A stretch of 64,000 nucleotides of DNA from Wolbachia endosymbiont (group B) of Hofmannophila pseudospretella (GTDB lineage Bacteria > Pseudomonadota > Alphaproteobacteria > Rickettsiales > Anaplasmataceae). The stretch is from assembly GCF_964028515.1 (NCBI RefSeq), contig NZ_OZ034788.1:1116001-1180000 (forward strand). The letters are read 5' to 3'. Each line of letters begins with the position of its first letter. Position 1 is the first letter of the stretch. Position numbers and translations under genes: made by a program. Under the pieces are notes generated by a model that was given only the letters and a program-made list of their open reading frames with translations, was not told the DNA's origin and ran no database searches. Of this stretch, positions 25,871 to 33,901 are shown piece by piece.

Positions 25871-26914
25871 GTGAATAAAGAGCTAATAAGTGAAATACCT
25901 CTACTTGAAGATAAGGCAGTTTCTGAGATTGAAAATGCTGCTTCTTTGCAGGATTTAGAAAAAGTTAGGTTGTCATACTTGGGGAGAAAGGGTGTAGTAA
26001 AAGCTTATTTCGATGACTTAAAGAATATAGATGATGCAGGAGAAAAACGCGACCTAGGTGCAGTGATTAATGTTTTACGCAATAAGATAGACCAGCTTAT
26101 AACAAGCAAAGAAAATGAACTAAAAGATAAAGAAGTTAAGTTAAAACTGCAAAATGAAGCAGTTGATATCACACTGCCTGTCAGACCAGAAAGAATTGGC
26201 AAGATTCATCCACTGAGCAAAGTTATAAGTGAAGTAAAGCTCATTTTTGCACATATGGGCTTCAAAGCAGTTGATGGTCCTGATATTGAAGATGAATTTC
26301 ACGTGTTTGATGCGCTAAATACTCCAAGTCATCATCCTGCGCGAGAGGAGCAAGATACTTTCTACTTAAAGAATAAAATAAACGATAAAAGAATGGTGCT
26401 GCGCACTCATACCTCATCTGTGCAGATTAGAACTATGGAAAAAACAAAAACTTTTCCAATTAAAATAGTGGCTGCAGGCAGGGTATACAGAAATGACTTT
26501 GATGCAACTCACACTCCTATGTTTCATCAGATAGAAGGGCTTTATGTTAATGAAAATGTCAATATGGGCCAATTAAAATTTACTATTCATCGCTTCCTTA
26601 GTAAATTTTTCGGAGATAAAGGTCTAAAAATACGCTTTCGTAATAGTTTTTTTCCTTTTACTGAGCCTTCTGCAGAAGTGGACATAAGTTATAAAGATAG
26701 TAAATGGATTGAAGTACTTGGGTGCGGTATGGTACACCCAAATGTCTTTAAAAATGTTGGAATAGACCATACTAAATACAGTGGCTTTGCATTTGGGATT
26801 GGTATAGAAAGGCTAGCAATGCTGAAATATCAAATTAGTGATCTAAGGAGCTTTTACGACAATAGAGTTAGTTGGCTCAACCATTATGGTTTTCATTTTT
26901 CGTCTTTAAGATAA
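25871..26914 (+). CDS. pheS: Phenylalanyl-tRNA synthetase alpha chain
   Basis: PheS with PheT charges tRNA-Phe. It starts at GTG 25871. The N-terminal coiled-coil arm (about 1-90) leads into the class II core: motif 2 region THTPMFHQIEGLYV, VDISYKDSKWIEVLGCGMVHP, and motif 3 GFAFGIGIERLAML. The 347-residue length is normal. Its stop (TAA) is followed with no gap by the GTG of glmU, so both are probably one transcript. PheT is not adjacent. Confidence 0.96.
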   Translation: MNKELISEIPLLEDKAVSEIENAASLQDLEKVRLSYLGRKGVVKAYFDDLKNIDDAGEKRDLGAVINVLRNKIDQLITSKENELKDKEVKLKLQNEAVDITLPVRPERIGKIHPLSKVISEVKLIFAHMGFKAVDGPDIEDEFHVFDALNTPSHHPAREEQDTFYLKNKINDKRMVLRTHTSSVQIRTMEKTKTFPIKIVAAGRVYRNDFDATHTPMFHQIEGLYVNENVNMGQLKFTIHRFLSKFFGDKGLKIRFRNSFFPFTEPSAEVDISYKDSKWIEVLGCGMVHPNVFKNVGIDHTKYSGFAFGIGIERLAMLKYQISDLRSFYDNRVSWLNHYGFHFSSLR

Positions 26915-28150
26915 GTGACAAATAAATCTTATACATTTGTTGTACTTGCTGCTGGGCATGGTAAACGAATGAATTCAAGCTTGCCTAAGGTTCTGCACAA
27001 AATAGGTAATTTCTCCATGCTTGAGCACGTCATTGACAATGCAAAGCAGATGAATCCTGAAAAAATAGTTATTGTAGTCGATTTGCCTTTAACTCAAAGG
27101 CTGAAATGCTTTGAGGGTATAAAACTAATTACACAAGAGTCAACGCTCGGTACAGGGGATGCAGTCAAAATTGCAATGAGAAACCTGAAAGAATTGTCAG
27201 ATATAGTTGTTGTGCAGTATGGGGATACTCCGCTGATAAAAAGCAGCACAATAACTAAAATGATAAGCTGCTTAGGAGAGAGCAATGCTTTAGTTTGTCT
27301 TGGGTTTAAAACTAATAACAAAGGATACGGTAGACTAATTATTGAGAACGGTTCCCTAAGAGAAATCGTAGAAGCACAAAATGGTAGAAATAATGATGAG
27401 GAATTTCTTGCTAATGCTGGAATAATGGTTGCACGTGAAAAGAATCTACGTGAATTGGTGGAGAAAATAGAGTGTAATAACCAAGCTCATGAATATTACT
27501 TGACCGATATCGTTGCCATTGCAGTAAAGAGTAATTTAAATGTCGGCTATGTTATTGCTGATGAGGAGGAGGCAACTGGCATAAATAATAGGAATGACCT
27601 TGCAACGGCCGAGTTTTACTTTCAAGAAGAAAAAAGAAAGTTTTTCACTAACTCTGGAGTAACGCTTGTTGCTCCAGAAACTGTTTTCTTCTCTCTTGAT
27701 ACGCAAATTGGTATGGATTCGATTGTTTACCCATACGTTTTTTTTGGTCCTGGAGTAAAAATAGGATCTGGTGCTCAAGTTGGTCCATTTGCCAAATGTG
27801 AAAATACAACAATAGGTGATGGTGCAATCATAGGTAATTTTGTTGAAACAAAAGCAAGTGATATAGGTATAAATACTAAGATAAAGCATTTAAGTTATAT
27901 AGGAAATACTCAGGTAGGGCAGGGGAGTAACATAGGTGCAGGTACCGTTATTTGTAATTATGATGGGAAAAAGAAACATAAAACAAATATTGGAAGAAAT
28001 TGTTTTATTGGTGCTAATAGCTCATTAATTGCACCGCTTAATGTTTATGATGACTCTCTAGTTGCAGCAGGTAGCGTTGTAGTCAAAGATGTGCCAAAGG
28101 GAAGTCTGGCAATTGCAAGAGAAAGGCAAATAACAAAAAAAATAAAATAA
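26915..28150 (+). CDS. glmU: Bifunctional GlmU: GlcN-1-P acetyltransferase / UDP-GlcNAc pyrophosphorylase
   Basis: GlmU makes UDP-N-acetylglucosamine for peptidoglycan precursors. The uridyltransferase half shows LAAGHGKRMNSSLPKVLH and QYGDTPL. A left-handed beta-helix C-terminal half shows hexapeptide turns such as IGSGAQVGPFA and IGDGAIIGNF, then KHLSYIGNTQVG and GAGTVICNYDG with the acetyltransferase motif. It starts at GTG right after pheS. At 411 residues it is shorter than the roughly 455 of E. coli, mostly in the loop and tail. A decayed copy of its 3' end is found at 28746-28885. Confidence 0.93.
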   Translation: MTNKSYTFVVLAAGHGKRMNSSLPKVLHKIGNFSMLEHVIDNAKQMNPEKIVIVVDLPLTQRLKCFEGIKLITQESTLGTGDAVKIAMRNLKELSDIVVVQYGDTPLIKSSTITKMISCLGESNALVCLGFKTNNKGYGRLIIENGSLREIVEAQNGRNNDEEFLANAGIMVAREKNLRELVEKIECNNQAHEYYLTDIVAIAVKSNLNVGYVIADEEEATGINNRNDLATAEFYFQEEKRKFFTNSGVTLVAPETVFFSLDTQIGMDSIVYPYVFFGPGVKIGSGAQVGPFAKCENTTIGDGAIIGNFVETKASDIGINTKIKHLSYIGNTQVGQGSNIGAGTVICNYDGKKKHKTNIGRNCFIGANSSLIAPLNVYDDSLVAAGSVVVKDVPKGSLAIARERQITKKIK

Positions 28151-28232
28151 TTCCAATTTTTTACTTGCAATTTATACCATTTTTAATATTTATATGCTTG
28201 TATATGCATATATTAATCTTTAGAGGATAAAA

Positions 28233-28709
28233 ATGAAAAAATTACTTACTTTATTGGCCTGCTGTTCTTTGTCAGCACCGTCTTTTGGAGTTGATTGGGT
28301 TAAAGATAGAACCTACACCTCTTCGTCGTATGGCATGCTTGGTATTAATTATGATCTTGGCTATCATTGTACAGATAGCATTAAAATTTCAGTTGGCCCT
28401 GTAGTCAAACTTGTTATTAATGAAGGGATTTTAGATGCGGGACTTATGGCAAAGCTTCATTATCATTATAAGTTTGAAAGTACAGATATTGCTCCTTATA
28501 TTACTTTTGGTGTAGGAGGAGTTGCTAAAATGCTTCTATCAGAACAGAAAGATCAAGAGCCAGACGTAGAAGAATTTTTTTCTTATCAAATAGGTTCTGG
28601 TATTAATCTTCCACTTTCTGAGAGAACAAATGTTTTTGCTGGCTACAAGCTGCAAAAGTTCCATGAACTTTCGCATGGGGTTGAGTTTGGAATGAGTTTT
28701 AATTTGTAA
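28233..28709 (+). CDS. Small outer-membrane beta-barrel surface protein
   Basis: The 158-residue protein has a signal peptide (KKLLTLLACCSLSAPSFG). The rest alternates like a barrel, with KLHYHYKFESTDIAPYITF and FFSYQIGSGINLPLSERT, and ends in an aromatic terminal strand (GMSFNL) that fits the C-terminal signal for outer membrane insertion. The pattern resembles short WSP/Msp4-type surface proteins of the family Anaplasmataceae. AGAGG lies 8 bases before the ATG. It is half of a tandem duplication; the second copy at 28945 is broken. Confidence 0.75.
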   Translation: MKKLLTLLACCSLSAPSFGVDWVKDRTYTSSSYGMLGINYDLGYHCTDSIKISVGPVVKLVINEGILDAGLMAKLHYHYKFESTDIAPYITFGVGGVAKMLLSEQKDQEPDVEEFFSYQIGSGINLPLSERTNVFAGYKLQKFHELSHGVEFGMSFNL

Positions 28710-28745
28710 GCTCCGATTGAATGTTTTTAGTGAAGTCTGGTTTGA

Positions 28746-28885
28746 ATTTTTGTTGAAATAAAAGCAAGTTATATAGGCTAAAATGATGATTGCAGCAGGT
28801 AATAAAATGTGAAAAAGAAAAGTTTGGCAATTGCAAGAGAAAGGCAAGTAGCTAAGAAAGTGATTCCGATTTTATTATGTAAGTT
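28746..28885 (+). pseudogene. Decayed duplicate of the glmU 3' end
   Basis: The spacer between the two surface-protein genes carries fragments of glmU: TTGTTGAAATAAAAGCAAG (compare 27840), ATTGCAGCAGGTA (compare 28062) and TTTGGCAATTGCAAGAGAAA (compare 28118), in the same order as in glmU. Stop codons and a deletion have removed the frame. This shows that the duplicated unit included the end of glmU plus the surface-protein gene. Confidence 0.75.
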
Positions 28886-29397
28886 ATGTGATTTTTAACT
28901 TTTCTGTGAGTATATATGCGTATATTCATGGTTAGAGGGTGAAAATGAAAAAATTACTTACTTTAGTAGTCTGCTGTTCTTTGTCAGCACCGTCTTTTGG
29001 AGTTGATTGGATTAGAGATAAAATCTATACTTCGTCATCATATGGCAATCTTGGTATTAATTATGAGCTTGGCTATCATTATACAGATAGCATAAAAATT
29101 TCAGCTGGTCCTGTAGTCAAATCTGTTTTTTTTGGAGGATCTTTGGCAGAGCTAGGATTCATGGCAAAGCTTCATTATCATCATCAATTTGAAAATACGG
29201 ATATTACCCCTTATGTTACTTTTGGTGTAGGAGGTGGAGCTAAAGTATCTCAACCAGCACAGCAAGGTCAACAGCCAGACGTAAAAAAGTTTTTTTCTTA
29301 CCAGATAGGCTCTGGTATTAATCTTCCACTTTCTGAGAGCCTGTACGTGATCTCAAAAAAGGGATAGAATGAGAGGATAAAGTATATAAAGTAGGAT

Positions 29398-29730
29398 ATG
29401 CGAAGTTTATATCCAAGTGATATAAGTCGAGAAAAGTTTGAGATTATTGTAGCAGATCTGGAGTCTTGCAGGAAGAGGACAAAGCCAAGAACACTTGATT
29501 TATATCATGTATTTTGTGGAGTGTTATACGTCTTAAAAAGTGGCTGCCAGTGGAGAATGTTACCAAAAGAGTTTCCAAAATGGCGGAATTGTTACGACTA
29601 TTTTAAGAAGTGGAGTGAAAAAGCAGATGCAAATAAAGAAAGTGTTCTGGAGCTGGTATTAAAAAAAAATAGTTGGCGTGGTCCGACAAAACAATGGTCG
29701 GAAAGAAAAAACCAGCTTCTGCATAATTGA
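29398..29730 (+). CDS. IS5 transposase, N-terminal frame (copy 1)
   Basis: This 110-residue frame begins MRSLYPSDISREKFEI and contains RTLDLYHVFCGVLYVLKSG and CQWRMLPKEFPKWRNCYDYF, typical of the N-terminal part of IS5-type transposases. It ends shortly after a run of nine A (29661-29669). The catalytic core continues in the +1 frame, so loss of one A or slippage at the run would fuse it to the next frame as ...LKKIVGVVRQNNGRKEK. Confidence 0.88.
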   Translation: MRSLYPSDISREKFEIIVADLESCRKRTKPRTLDLYHVFCGVLYVLKSGCQWRMLPKEFPKWRNCYDYFKKWSEKADANKESVLELVLKKNSWRGPTKQWSERKNQLLHN

Positions 29731-30190
29731 TGCACAAAGCGTAAAAAATGCAGATACTGCTGAAGAAAAAGGCTATGATGCAGGCAAAAAGGTTTCAGGA
29801 ATAAAACGCCATATTGCGGTAGATACACAAGGTTTACCCCACGCAATTTATATAACAACGGCAGAAATAACTGATCGTAGTAGCGCTGTGAGAATGGTTA
29901 AAAATGCTAAAGAAAACCTATCTGAAGTTAAAAATATACTAGTTGATGCTGGCTACACAGGAGAAAATTTTGCAACACAAATAAAAGCAACTATTGGCGC
30001 TACCGTTGAAGTAATAAAGCGAAACGAATTACACACCTTTGTCGTATTGCCGAAAAGATGGGTTGTTGAGAGATCTTTTGCTTGGTTGCAAAAATGTAGG
30101 CGATTGTGGAAAAATTGCGAGCGGAAACTCAACACTAGCCTGCAAATGGTCGTTCTTGCTTTCGCTGCTTTGCTTCTGAAAAGATTATGA
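29678..30190 (+). CDS. IS5 transposase, C-terminal catalytic frame (copy 1)
   Basis: The 170-residue frame carries the DDE core: IIDAQSVKNADTAEEKGYD (first Asp), KNILVDAGYTGENFA (second Asp) and WVVERSFAWLQKCRRL (Glu). Its annotated start is an internal codon; real translation probably needs the A9 slip from the upstream frame. It ends just inside the right IS end. Confidence 0.88.
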   Translation: MVRQNNGRKEKTSFCIIDAQSVKNADTAEEKGYDAGKKVSGIKRHIAVDTQGLPHAIYITTAEITDRSSAVRMVKNAKENLSEVKNILVDAGYTGENFATQIKATIGATVEVIKRNELHTFVVLPKRWVVERSFAWLQKCRRLWKNCERKLNTSLQMVVLAFAALLLKRL

Positions 30191-30365
30191 ACAGGCTCTG
30201 AGAGAACGAATGTTTTCGCTGGCTACAAACTTCACAAGTTCAGTGAGTTTTCTCATGGGTTTGAACTGGGAATGAATTTTAATTTATAAGCTCCGATTGA
30301 ATGTTTTTAGTGAAAGCTTGAGTTTTTATTAACGTCGTAAAGTTTTCATGAGACTAAGAGAATTT

Positions 30366-30398
30366 GAGAGTAGTCAAGTTTAAAACTTGACTACTCTC
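30366..30398. terminator. Perfect 16-bp stem-loop after the surface-protein pseudogene
   Basis: GAGAGTAGTCAAGTTT and its exact complement flank a single A. A T-rich tail is not obvious on the + strand, so it may be an mRNA-end hairpin rather than a strict intrinsic terminator. Confidence 0.55.
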
Positions 30399-30447
30399 CA
30401 CAAGGAAAAGCAGATAAAGGTAGAAGTATTTCATGTTTTTATTTATA

Positions 30448-30476
30448 TTGACAGTATGTGTAACATCATTTACGAT
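30448..30476 (+). promoter_or_regulatory. Promoter of rplU-rpmA
   Basis: TTGACA (30448-30453), a 17-base spacer and TACGAT (30471-30476) precede the rplU ATG (30507) by 30 bases. The -35 box is perfect and the -10 matches at four of six positions. Confidence 0.6.
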
Positions 30477-30506
30477 TACTGTTAATAACAATAATTGATA
30501 TTTGTC

Positions 30507-30809
30507 ATGTTTGCAGTAATCGAAACTGGTGGAAAGCAGTATTTAGTAAAAAAAGGCAGCATAATTAAAGTAGAAAGATTACAAGCTGAAGAAAAAGAGG
30601 AAGTGGAAATCAATAAAGTGATTTGTGTTTCAAGTAATGGCTTATCTTGTTCATCTAATGCTGTTGTTAAAGCTGAAGTACTAGAGCAGTGTAGAGATAA
30701 AAAAATTATAATCTTTAAGAAAAAAAGAAGAAAAAATTACCGTAGGAAAAATGGTCATAGGCAGTATATTACTGTTCTTCGTATCAATGAAATTAGTCTT
30801 CAAAAGTAA
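30507..30809 (+). CDS. rplU: 50S ribosomal protein L21
   Basis: This 100-residue protein of the large subunit binds 23S rRNA. It starts at ATG 30507 (MFAVIETGGKQYLVKKGS), the universal L21 opening; an upstream in-frame TTG at 30495 is not used. The basic centre IIIFKKKRRKNYRRKNGHRQ is the RNA-binding segment. It pairs with rpmA, 10 bases downstream, as in nearly all bacteria. Confidence 0.96.
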   Translation: MFAVIETGGKQYLVKKGSIIKVERLQAEEKEEVEINKVICVSSNGLSCSSNAVVKAEVLEQCRDKKIIIFKKKRRKNYRRKNGHRQYITVLRINEISLQK

Positions 30810-30819
30810 GAGGTAAGAT

Positions 30820-31089
30820 ATGGCAACTAAAAAATCAGGTGGTAGTTCCTGTAATGGTAGAGATTCGGCAGGGCGTCGGCTCGGGATAAAGAAGAATGGT
30901 GAGGTTATTCCAGGTAACATAATTGTACGTCAAAGAGGTACAAAATTTCATCCTGGAAAGAATGTTGGTATGGGTAAAGATCATACGATTTTTGCTAAAA
31001 CGAAAGGCTGGGTGAGTTTTAGAAAATCAGCAAATAAAAAGACGTTTATTGATGTTGTGCCTACAGATAATATGCAAGCCTTGGCTTGA
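30820..31089 (+). CDS. rpmA: 50S ribosomal protein L27
   Basis: L27 reaches the peptidyl transferase centre with its N terminus. The 89 residues begin ATKKSGGSSCNGRDSAGRR, giving the flexible tail, and contain GNIIVRQRGTKFHPGKNVGM. GAGGTAAGAT supplies a ribosome site. It is the second gene of an rplU-rpmA unit that probably continues into the tRNA-Ile gene 8 bases after the stop. Confidence 0.97.
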   Translation: MATKKSGGSSCNGRDSAGRRLGIKKNGEVIPGNIIVRQRGTKFHPGKNVGMGKDHTIFAKTKGWVSFRKSANKKTFIDVVPTDNMQALA

Positions 31090-31097
31090 ATAGATAC

Positions 31098-31174
<77 letters not shown>

Positions 31175-31213
31175 TTTAAATTTGCAATAGTTTTGATATT
31201 GTGTAACTAAACG

Positions 31214-32380
31214 ATGGTTTTACATAAGAATTCAGTAACCAGTGAATCAGTAGCAGCTGGTCATCCAGACAAAGTAGCAGACCAGATTTCAGATGCAATA
31301 CTTGACGAATACCTTTTTAATGACTCTTCCTCTCGTACTGCAATAGAGACTTTAGTTACTAAAGATAATGTTATTATAGCTGGGGAAGTATTTGGGCCGA
31401 ACATTGAAAATAGCAAGATTGAAAGTATTGTACGGAATACAATAAAAGATATTGGTTATGAGCATGATGGTTTCCACTGGGAAACAGTGAAAGTAAATAT
31501 ATTGCTACATGAACAATCAAATGACATTGCAATAGGTGTGGATCAAGGTGCTGGGGATCAGGGCATAATGTATGGCTATGCAACAATAGAGACAGAAAGC
31601 CTCATGCCAGCACCCATTTTTTATGCACACTCGATTCTGAGAAATATCATGAGTATGGTCAAAGAGGTAAAGCTTGGTCCGGATGCAAAATCGCAAATCA
31701 CTTTGGCGTATGAGAATAACCTTCCAGTGCGTGCTGAAAGTATTGTTGTTTCAATACAGCATCTTGAGGATCTGAGTCAATCGAAAGTGAAGGAAATAAT
31801 TTATCCTTACATAGCTTCATCTTTACCTGAAGGGTGGATGTGCCCTAAAGAAAATCTCTTAGTCAATCCAACAGGTAGATTTGTTATTGGTGGACCAGTT
31901 GGTGATTGTGGATTAACCGGACGAAAAATTATGGTTGATACTTATGGAGGCTATATTCCACACGGTGGAGGAGCGTTTTCTGGAAAAGATGCAACAAAAG
32001 TTGATAGATCCGCAGCTTATATGGCGAGATACCTTGCTAAAAATATTGTCTTTGCAGGTTTAGCTGAACGTTGTCTTGTGCAGCTTTCTTATGCAATTGG
32101 TGTCTCAAAACCTACTTCATTTTACATTGATACATTTGGCACGAATACGATAGATGAAGAGAGGATTAAAGGGTTTATTGAAGGTAACATAGATTTATCA
32201 ACTAAAGGCATAATAAGGCATTTATCACTTAATCGTCCTATATATAAACGTACAGCCTACTATGGGCATTTTGGTAAAGATTCGGAAGGTGATGGTGGAT
32301 TTTCTTGGGAAGGTGTGGACTTATCTACTGATTTTTGTAAAGAATTTAATATAGAAGAAAAAAGGAGAGAATTTCTTTAA
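31214..32380 (+). CDS. metK: S-adenosylmethionine synthetase
   Basis: MetK makes the methyl donor S-adenosylmethionine from methionine and ATP. The 388-residue protein has ESVAAGHPDKVADQISD near the N terminus, GAGDQGIMYGYA and the ATP loop GGAFSGKDATKVDRSAAY, then FGTNTIDEERI towards the end. It follows the tRNA-Ile gene by 39 bases. No SAM riboswitch fits in that gap. Confidence 0.96.
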   Translation: MVLHKNSVTSESVAAGHPDKVADQISDAILDEYLFNDSSSRTAIETLVTKDNVIIAGEVFGPNIENSKIESIVRNTIKDIGYEHDGFHWETVKVNILLHEQSNDIAIGVDQGAGDQGIMYGYATIETESLMPAPIFYAHSILRNIMSMVKEVKLGPDAKSQITLAYENNLPVRAESIVVSIQHLEDLSQSKVKEIIYPYIASSLPEGWMCPKENLLVNPTGRFVIGGPVGDCGLTGRKIMVDTYGGYIPHGGGAFSGKDATKVDRSAAYMARYLAKNIVFAGLAERCLVQLSYAIGVSKPTSFYIDTFGTNTIDEERIKGFIEGNIDLSTKGIIRHLSLNRPIYKRTAYYGHFGKDSEGDGGFSWEGVDLSTDFCKEFNIEEKRREFL

Positions 32381-32405
32381 ACTATTAAACTCTTTTATTT
32401 CTAGC

Positions 32406-32434
32406 TTGATACTGATATAATAACTTATTATAAA
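32406..32434 (+). promoter_or_regulatory. Promoter upstream of the first tenA gene
   Basis: TTGATA (32406-32411), a 17-base spacer and TATAAA (32429-32434) lie 56 bases before the ATG at 32490. No TPP riboswitch signature is present between promoter and gene. Confidence 0.5.
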
Positions 32435-32489
32435 TTGTAAGTAACTTTTTAGTAACTATACTAGTTTTAATATTTATGAGGCTTACAAG

Positions 32490-33155
32490 ATGTCCGACAA
32501 ACCAAAAGAAGAATTTTATGATATTGCTATAAAAGAATCATCTGATCTTATTGAAGAAATAAAAGAACATCCTTTCAATGTTGAATTGATAAACAATACG
32601 CTAGATTATGAAAAGTTCAAAATTTATCTTCAGCAGGATTTTTTATATTTAGTGGACTGTACTCGTGCTTTATTGATTATTGCAGCTAAAGTTAATGACA
32701 TTGAAATAATGGGCAGTTTGGTTAATATAGCAAGGGGAACATTTGCGGTTCGAAAGCAGTATACTGAATATTTTGAGACTTGTGATTTATCCGATAATCA
32801 TAAAAAATCAAAATCTTGTTCTGCTTTTACTGACTTTTTTATGCGTGCTGCATATCATAATTCTGTTGCTGAAGCTTTAGCAGCGTCTTATCCTTGCTTT
32901 AATATATACCAAATTATTATAAATCATATGGTAGGAGAGGTTATGCCTAAAAAAGTTGAAGATCACAGATATCAAGGGTGGATTGATATCTATAATAACA
33001 CAGTAATGAATGCTACGATTAATCAAGTTACTGACGTTGCAAATAATCTATATGCAAAGGCTGGTGATTATGAGAGGAAAAAGATGCGTGAGTTTTTTAA
33101 GAGAGGTCTAGAGCTAGAAATAATGTTTTGGGATGAGATGTATTCTCTAGCATAG
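32490..33155 (+). CDS. tenA: TenA/THI-4 family protein (thiaminase II-like), first copy
   Basis: TenA enzymes salvage thiamine by hydrolysing amino-pyrimidine breakdown products. The 221-residue all-helical protein keeps the expected residues: Asp in YLQQDFLYL, Cys and Tyr in YPCFNIYQII, and Glu in ELEIMFWDEMY near the C terminus. GAGG precedes the ATG. Another TenA-like gene follows at 33195. No thi biosynthetic gene is seen here, so the role is inferred salvage. Confidence 0.85.
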   Translation: MSDKPKEEFYDIAIKESSDLIEEIKEHPFNVELINNTLDYEKFKIYLQQDFLYLVDCTRALLIIAAKVNDIEIMGSLVNIARGTFAVRKQYTEYFETCDLSDNHKKSKSCSAFTDFFMRAAYHNSVAEALAASYPCFNIYQIIINHMVGEVMPKKVEDHRYQGWIDIYNNTVMNATINQVTDVANNLYAKAGDYERKKMREFFKRGLELEIMFWDEMYSLA

Positions 33156-33194
33156 TCTGTAGTATTAACACTAAATTATATTCTAGTTTATGTG

Positions 33195-33854
33195 ATGTTT
33201 AGTGGTATAATTAAGAGTTATTATGGGTCAAACCTTTTAAAGGATATTATTGAGCATCCTTTCAATGTTGAATTAGCAAATAATACTTTAAACATAGAAA
33301 ATTTCAAGTTTTATATACAACAAGATGCATTTTTTGTAGCTGATTATGTTCGTACTGTTTTAATTATTGCATCAAAAATGGAGAGTTGTAACAACATTGT
33401 TCCATTGATTGAGGTGGCTCAAGGAGGAATAGAGATTATAAGAGTGTTATGCGACCACTACTTTGCTGTATACTCTATAAATCGTGGAGAAAAGTCGCTA
33501 GAGTGTTTCAATTTTACTAACTTTCTTTTGTCTACTTCGTATAGCGACATTTATGAAGCTGTAACAGTTATTTACTCTTGCCATTTTATATATAAAGTTG
33601 TTATTGGTAGTATGAGAAGTAAAATTAAAAAAAATAATAGGTATAAGGATTGGTTTGATTTTTTTGGCAGTAGCTTGATGGAATCTGGATGTGTTGCTTT
33701 GGAAGATATTGTTGACGAGTATTGTAACAAAGCAAGGGAAAGTGAAAGAACCAGAATGCTTGAATTATTTAAAATAACTGCACAATTTGAGTTAGACTTT
33801 TGGAATAGCGCATATAATTTTTCAAAATTTGATCAAGATTTTAAGAAATATTGA
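33195..33854 (+). CDS. TenA/THI-4 family protein, second copy
   Basis: This 219-residue protein is a diverged paralogue of the first copy: NNTLNIENFKFYIQQDAFFV matches NNTLDYEKFKIYLQQDFLYL. The active-site positions are kept (Cys in YSCHFIYK, Glu in QFELDFWNSAY), although much else differs. It starts at ATG 33195 (GTG 33192 is an alternative) 40 bases after the first copy. Both products may form a hetero-oligomer or have different substrates; this is not shown by sequence. Confidence 0.82.
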   Translation: MFSGIIKSYYGSNLLKDIIEHPFNVELANNTLNIENFKFYIQQDAFFVADYVRTVLIIASKMESCNNIVPLIEVAQGGIEIIRVLCDHYFAVYSINRGEKSLECFNFTNFLLSTSYSDIYEAVTVIYSCHFIYKVVIGSMRSKIKKNNRYKDWFDFFGSSLMESGCVALEDIVDEYCNKARESERTRMLELFKITAQFELDFWNSAYNFSKFDQDFKKY

Positions 33855-33901
33855 CAATTTTAAGCTAATTTGTATGCTTGATATGTATTTTTGAAGGTGA
33901 T

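Larger units (their letters stand above)
29337..30198 (+). mobile_element. IS5-family element, copy 1 (862 bp)
   Basis: The ends GAGCCTGTACGTGATCT and (complement) GAGCCTGTTCATAATCT are imperfect inverted repeats. The target duplication is TGA (29334-29336, 30199-30201). The element carries two overlapping transposase frames and sits inside the second surface-protein gene. Its products are identical to those of copy 2 at 38819-39680 in the opposite direction. End type, TNA duplication and protein fit the IS1031-like group; it looks like ISWpi1, though the name cannot be confirmed here. Confidence 0.9.
28945..30289 (+). pseudogene. Second surface-protein gene, split by IS5
   Basis: This is the tandem duplicate of 28233-28709, close to it over its whole length: signal peptide KKLLTLVVCCSLSAPSFG and FFSYQIGSGINLPLSE. 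It starts at ATG 28945 (AGAGGG before it) and is cut at 29336 by the IS5 copy. The remaining 3' part is at 30202-30289 (RTNVFAGYKLHKFSEFSHG, ending GMNFNL). Removing the IS and one TGA copy restores the frame exactly. The truncated product reads into the IS as LYVISKKG and stops at 29367. Confidence 0.85.

Noticed and set aside
31175..31213. SAM riboswitch before metK
   Set aside because: The gap between tRNA-Ile and metK is only 39 bases and shows no conserved core.
32381..32489. TPP riboswitch before tenA
   Set aside because: The conserved CTGAGA and ACCTGATCTGG elements are missing; only a promoter is visible.
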